Assembly: GCA_021802375.1 (NCBI GenBank)
Contig: JAKAAL010000146.1
Coordinates: 1 to 8,206 of the forward strand
Length of the DNA: 8,206 nucleotides
Source of the DNA: Bacillota bacterium
Lineage (GTDB): Bacteria > Bacillota_E > Sulfobacillia > Sulfobacillales > Sulfobacillaceae
Reading direction: 5' to 3'
Shown here: positions 5,791 through 8,206 of the stretch, one piece after another
Position numbering within the stretch: position 1 is the stretch's first letter
Layout of the letters: the number at the start of each line of letters is the position of its first letter
The notes under the pieces: model-generated
Told to the model about the DNA's origin: nothing
What the model saw: the letters and a program-made list of their open reading frames with translations, nothing else
Databases searched by the model: none
Position numbers and translations under genes: made by a program

Positions 5791-6648
5791 TTATCGAGCA
5801 ACCGCCGTCGTGGGACGGAGGAGGTTCCACACGGTGAGACCTCCATCCAAGTTATAGACGGACTCCCGACCCATTTGCTATAAGATGCGGCTGGCCAGAT
5901 AACTTCGATGTCCGCTTCGGCGGCGTACGCCGAGGCCTAGTACCACCATATCGGTATGGAAGCTGTCGCCTGAAGCAAGTTGGACAATAGGATAGCCCAC
6001 AACCCCGGATATACCCGCAAGGGTACTTTCCAAGCGCAGCTGGATCTCCATGTCTACCATGTGTTTTTCGAGATATTGTGCCATATCCGCATCAAATGGG
6101 GGCAGGATGTGGCTTTGACGCTCCACGACCGTGACACCTCGGGCACGCAGAACTTCGGCCATCTCTAGGCCGATGAATCCTGCTCCTACGACCGTTGCAT
6201 GCCGACCCAATCCACTATCCAAGTACTGGTGCATGCGCACGGCATCGGGCACGGTCCGAAGGCTGAATACGTCACTCCGGTCCATTCCGGGAATCTTAGG
6301 GACCATCGTGGTAGCCCCAGGGGCTAAAATGAGGCGATCAAACGTTGCCTGGTATTTGGCGTCATCGTGCACCACTTCAAGGAACCCCGAGCGAAGGTCG
6401 ATGCCATTCACCTCGGAACGGACGTGGACTTTGATCCGAAAGCAGTCCCAAAGGCTTTCTGGGGTTTCCAAGAGCAAGTCGTGGGGATGCCTTATGATGC
6501 CTCCAATATAGTAGGGCAAGCCGCAGTTGGCGTAGGACACATAAGGCCCTTTTTCATAGATGGTAATCTCGGCCTCTTCATTGAGCCGTCTCGCTCGCGT
6601 GGCTGCGCTGGCACCTCCAGCCACTCCCCCGATGATGGCACTCTTCAT
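5791..6648 (-). pseudogene. CoA-disulfide reductase/rhodanese fusion with its middle deleted
   Basis: The intact family reduces CoA disulfide or polysulfide with NAD(P)H, and the fused rhodanese domain carries sulfur. From ATG at 6648 (weak AAGGCGG upstream) the protein has the FAD motif GGVAGGASAATRARRL (7-22), the catalytic-cysteine motif SYANCGLPY with Cys42, and the NAD(P) motif VVGAGFIGLEMAEVLRARG. At GLGVR (about residue 242; DNA about 5923) it jumps in frame to RSGHRSYLASRIL, the rhodanese active-site loop lacking its cysteine. A TAG follows (5878-5880), after which the same frame still reads QMGRESVYNLDGGLTVWNLL, the typical rhodanese end, to TAA (5791-5793). Compared with about 550 residues for full-length proteins of this fusion type, some 260 codons (dimerisation domain and most of rhodanese) are missing. 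NAD-side detail suggests one or two residues are also lost after RARG. The longer open frame back to 6753 lacks family similarity before M36. Not expected to be active. Confidence 0.88.
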
Positions 6649-6686
6649 GAGCTGATCCGCCTTCAAGCTTTGAATGACTCTAACAC

Positions 6687-6698
6687 ACCCGTACGGGT
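6687..6698. promoter_or_regulatory. 12-bp perfect palindrome upstream of the reductase pseudogene
   Basis: ACCCGTACGGGT reads the same on both strands and lies 39-50 bases before the reductase start codon, in the divergent region shared with the AraC gene. Its size and place suit the operator of a dimeric repressor. I could not assign clear -35/-10 boxes for either gene in 6649-6924. A small repeat AAGCG-CCA-CGCTT (6848-6860) lies nearer to the AraC gene. Confidence 0.4.
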
Positions 6699-6924
6699 AC
6701 GGAGAATGAAGGGCCGAATGACCGACCTTTTTCGGGTCCTTGGTCCAGCACACTGTACAAGGTGGATGGGTCTACACAATTTGCAGACGGCACCAACTTG
6801 CCTCCGCCTTCGGCCAAGGTCGAGGTCGGTCTGAAGCTCTATTTTTCAAGCGCCACGCTTATCGGGAAAGAACAAGAGGGAATTGCTCATAGACGGCGAA
6901 ATGAATCGAGCATGGAGGTGAGGC

Positions 6925-7785
6925 ATGGATCTGACCCTCACAGTGTTAGGAGACTTTGTGGCCCGTGCGGGTGCTGAATTGCCTCCTCGTGTTCGCGAGG
7001 ACTGGGAGGTCGTCTACTTTCCAACTGCGACGAGCACGCACTATCAAACCACAAGTGGGACATGGGTTCTTACCAGACCTTCCTTGGTGCTGACTCCGCC
7101 GGGTGAGCAGCATTCATATGCCTTTGACTGCCGACAGGCGACTCGTCACCTGTTTGCGCACTTCCACTGGCATCCCGAAGCTGCAGTACTTGGAGTGGCC
7201 ATGCCCTCCGTCGTCCCGGCTTCGCAAATCGCCATCAGTGGCCCAGCGTTTCAGCAAGCCATGCATTTGGCCTCAAGTCATGAACCCCTTTGGCGGGAAC
7301 GGGCCACCGTATGGATCTCGGCCCTCGTCTTGGAGCTGGTTGGACAAAGTGCTACAGAGCCGGACGAGCGGCGTGATCGCCTGCCCCAGGGAGTCGCGCA
7401 TGCGCTCGCCTTCATCGATGAGCACCTCCATGAGCCAATCAGGGTGAGTGATGTGGCCCATAGCGTGGGCTGGTCTCGAGAATATCTGTCGCGGATGTTT
7501 TTAGTTTGGGTGGGAAAGTCGCCGACTCAGGCCATCCTTGAGGCTCGGGTGGATCGAGCCTGTGTCCTCCTGCAAGGCACCCAACACAGCATTCGCGAGA
7601 TAGCTCATGCGGTCGGATTTCAGGACGAGTATTATTTCTCGAGGATATTTCCCAAGGTCAAAGGCATGACACCCTCCGCCTATCGACGTACCTACTCCGG
7701 CGACCTTCACGTCAGTCAGACGGAGCCTCAAGACTACTCGCTCAGCTCATATCCCTTAAATCGTTATTTCGTCTTTCCTCTGTAA
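6925..7785 (+). CDS. AraC/XylS family transcriptional regulator
   Basis: This is a one-component regulator that binds a small ligand and activates or represses nearby genes. It has 286 residues, normal for the family. The N-terminal half (about 1-140) looks like an AraC-type cupin sensor: REDWEVVYFP, RPSLVLTPPGEQHSYAF (51-67) and HLFAHFHWHP. The C-terminal half has both helix-turn-helix motifs: VSDVAHSVGWSREYLSRMF (174-192) and SIREIAHAVGFQDEYYFSR (222-240), ending in GMTPSAYRR (247-255), then a 30-residue tail without known role. ATG at 6925 is preceded by GGAGGTG (6914-6920) at a good distance. It is divergent from the reductase pseudogene and 189 bases upstream of the dioxygenase-like gene, its most likely target. 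It is intact, unlike the AraC remnant at 1218-1578. Confidence 0.93.
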   Translation: MDLTLTVLGDFVARAGAELPPRVREDWEVVYFPTATSTHYQTTSGTWVLTRPSLVLTPPGEQHSYAFDCRQATRHLFAHFHWHPEAAVLGVAMPSVVPASQIAISGPAFQQAMHLASSHEPLWRERATVWISALVLELVGQSATEPDERRDRLPQGVAHALAFIDEHLHEPIRVSDVAHSVGWSREYLSRMFLVWVGKSPTQAILEARVDRACVLLQGTQHSIREIAHAVGFQDEYYFSRIFPKVKGMTPSAYRRTYSGDLHVSQTEPQDYSLSSYPLNRYFVFPL

Positions 7786-7819
7786 TCTTCTTGATCCCGG
7801 GCTCGTGGCGGCCGCGACC

Positions 7820-7847
7820 AAGATGCCCCATTTCCGTCGGGCATCTT
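7820..7847. promoter_or_regulatory. Perfect 9-bp inverted repeat between araC-like gene and dioxygenase
   Basis: AAGATGCCC (7820-7828) and GGGCATCTT (7839-7847) are exact inverted copies around a 10-base loop, 34 bases after the AraC stop codon. The stem is strong enough for a terminator, but the next bases are ACCCC and not T-rich. Because GCATCTTA recurs 32 bases downstream, it may be part of an operator. Confidence 0.5.
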
Positions 7848-7887
7848 ACCCCGTATGTCACCAAAATCCATCGCATCTTAAACCCGT
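7841..7887 (+). promoter_or_regulatory. Candidate AraC-type operator: GCATCTTA direct repeats
   Basis: GCATCTTACCCCGT (7841-7854) and GCATCTTAAACCCGT (7873-7887) are near-identical direct repeats with starts 32 bp apart, about three helical turns, so both would face the same side of DNA. AraC proteins commonly bind direct repeats as dimers. They lie 88-134 bases before the dioxygenase-like start codon, directly after the AraC gene. No convincing SigA -10 was found; CAATAT near 7893 is the best candidate. Confidence 0.4.
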
Positions 7888-7974
7888 CTATTCAATATCC
7901 TGTGCCATCGTGCGACAATCCCAACAAATGCCGCAGGTGGTGGTGGGAATGCGGGTGACCATGGAGGGAATTCC

Positions 7975-8205
7975 GTGAATCCAGGTGAATTAACTAGCGC
8001 TCAGTTAGACCAGTTTCAAGACCAAGGGTATCTTATTTTGCCCGCTGTCTTTGACGCGCAAGAGATCGCGAAAATGCGTACCGAGGCCCATGCCATCTTA
8101 AATCTCATCCATAACTTACGGGCATGGACCATCCATGGCCCCGATTCGACGCGGGCGGTGCGACCCCTACACAGAACAATCTTCGGATGGAGCGACCTGT
8201 GCTGA
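7975..8205 (+). pseudogene. PhyH-family dioxygenase, truncated after 76 codons (or frameshifted)
   Basis: The family hydroxylates small substrates using Fe(II) and 2-oxoglutarate. The GTG at 7975 is well supported by GGAGGG (7963-7968). The N-terminus LTSAQLDQFQDQGYLILPAV followed by FDAQEIAKMRTEAHAIL (to about residue 43) is the typical opening of phytanoyl-CoA dioxygenase-like proteins. AVRPLHRTIFGWSDLC matches the position where the family has its first substrate-side strand. A TGA (8203-8205) then ends the frame, before the HxD...H iron ligands, in a family normally near 250-300 residues. A two-base loss in 'TGTGCTGAA' (from a hypothetical TGTGCGCTGAA) would explain the stop; the window ends one base later, so this cannot be tested here. 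The same stop occurs in the left fragment (1117-1119). The intact start signals suggest recent loss, or a short protein that is still expressed. Confidence 0.65.
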
Positions 8206-8206
8206 A
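8107..8206 (+). repeat. Right copy of the 100-bp long-range direct repeat
   Basis: Gapless match to 1021-1120 with 8 mismatches, all in the first 63 bases. It covers the last 33 codons of the dioxygenase-like frame and its stop. It reaches the window end, so its right border is unknown. Confidence 0.95.

Noticed and set aside
5509..5846. Minus-strand open frames between the ger operon and the reductase pseudogene, with a transposase-like RRQFTRSRTNAERV
   Set aside because: The resemblance is limited to a few basic residues. The upstream frame overlaps the rhodanese tail in another frame, and no continuous domain can be assembled.
6649..6753. Upstream extension of the reductase frame to an ATG at 6753
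   Set aside because: The 35 extra residues have no similarity to the family, whose N-terminus is the FAD-binding strand starting at the ATG at 6648.
6367..6834. 155-codon plus-strand open frame opposite the reductase pseudogene
   Set aside because: Antisense to sequence with clear FAD/NAD reductase motifs; no family features of its own.
1..8206. CRISPR array, rRNA, or phage-type module
   Set aside because: No regularly spaced repeats, no rRNA-like sequence and no structural or integrase genes are visible on either strand.

Overview
The window looks like a chromosomal segment of an endospore-forming member of the Bacillota. The base composition is moderately GC-rich (estimated by eye), start codons other than ATG are common, and the centrepiece is a complete tricistronic spore-germination receptor operon. 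An acidophilic or thermophilic Sulfobacillus/Alicyclobacillus-type host would fit, but that is a guess from composition and gene style.

Layout. Positions 1-1849 are almost entirely decayed DNA: a possible C-terminal tail of a gene entering from the left (to 85), a small terminator-like hairpin (155-178), a frameshifted DDE transposase remnant on + (about 470-911), a 5'-truncated phytanoyl-CoA-dioxygenase-like fragment on + (967-1119), and a twice-frameshifted AraC-type regulator remnant on - (1218-1578). Positions 1740-1849 hold the control region of the germination operon. Positions 1850-5508 carry the intact operon in A-C-B order (GerA-type A subunit, Ger(x)C lipoprotein, GerB-type permease), the order of gerKA-gerKC-gerKB in Bacillus subtilis. 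Positions 5509-5790 hold only hairpins. Positions 5791-6648 (-) are a CoA-disulfide reductase/rhodanese fusion gene that has lost its middle: the FAD/NAD part is joined in frame to the very end of the rhodanese domain, followed by a stop. Positions 6925-7785 (+) encode an intact AraC/XylS regulator. Its neighbour at 7975 (+) starts as a PhyH-family Fe(II)/2-oxoglutarate dioxygenase but stops after 76 codons at the window edge.

How the parts relate. The last 100 bases (8107-8206) repeat 1021-1120 in the same orientation, with 8 differences and an identical final 37 bases including the TGA. The germination operon, the reductase pseudogene and the AraC gene therefore lie between two dioxygenase fragments about 7 kb apart. 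The three ger genes would assemble one nutrient receptor in the spore inner membrane. The AraC regulator and the dioxygenase were probably a local regulator-target pair: a set of GCATCTT repeats lies between them and could be the operator. The picture is a functional germination operon embedded in a decaying accessory region. I see no clearly new multi-gene system. The most unusual items are the internally deleted reductase/rhodanese gene, the long-range direct repeat with a shared stop, and the palindrome inside the putative forespore promoter.
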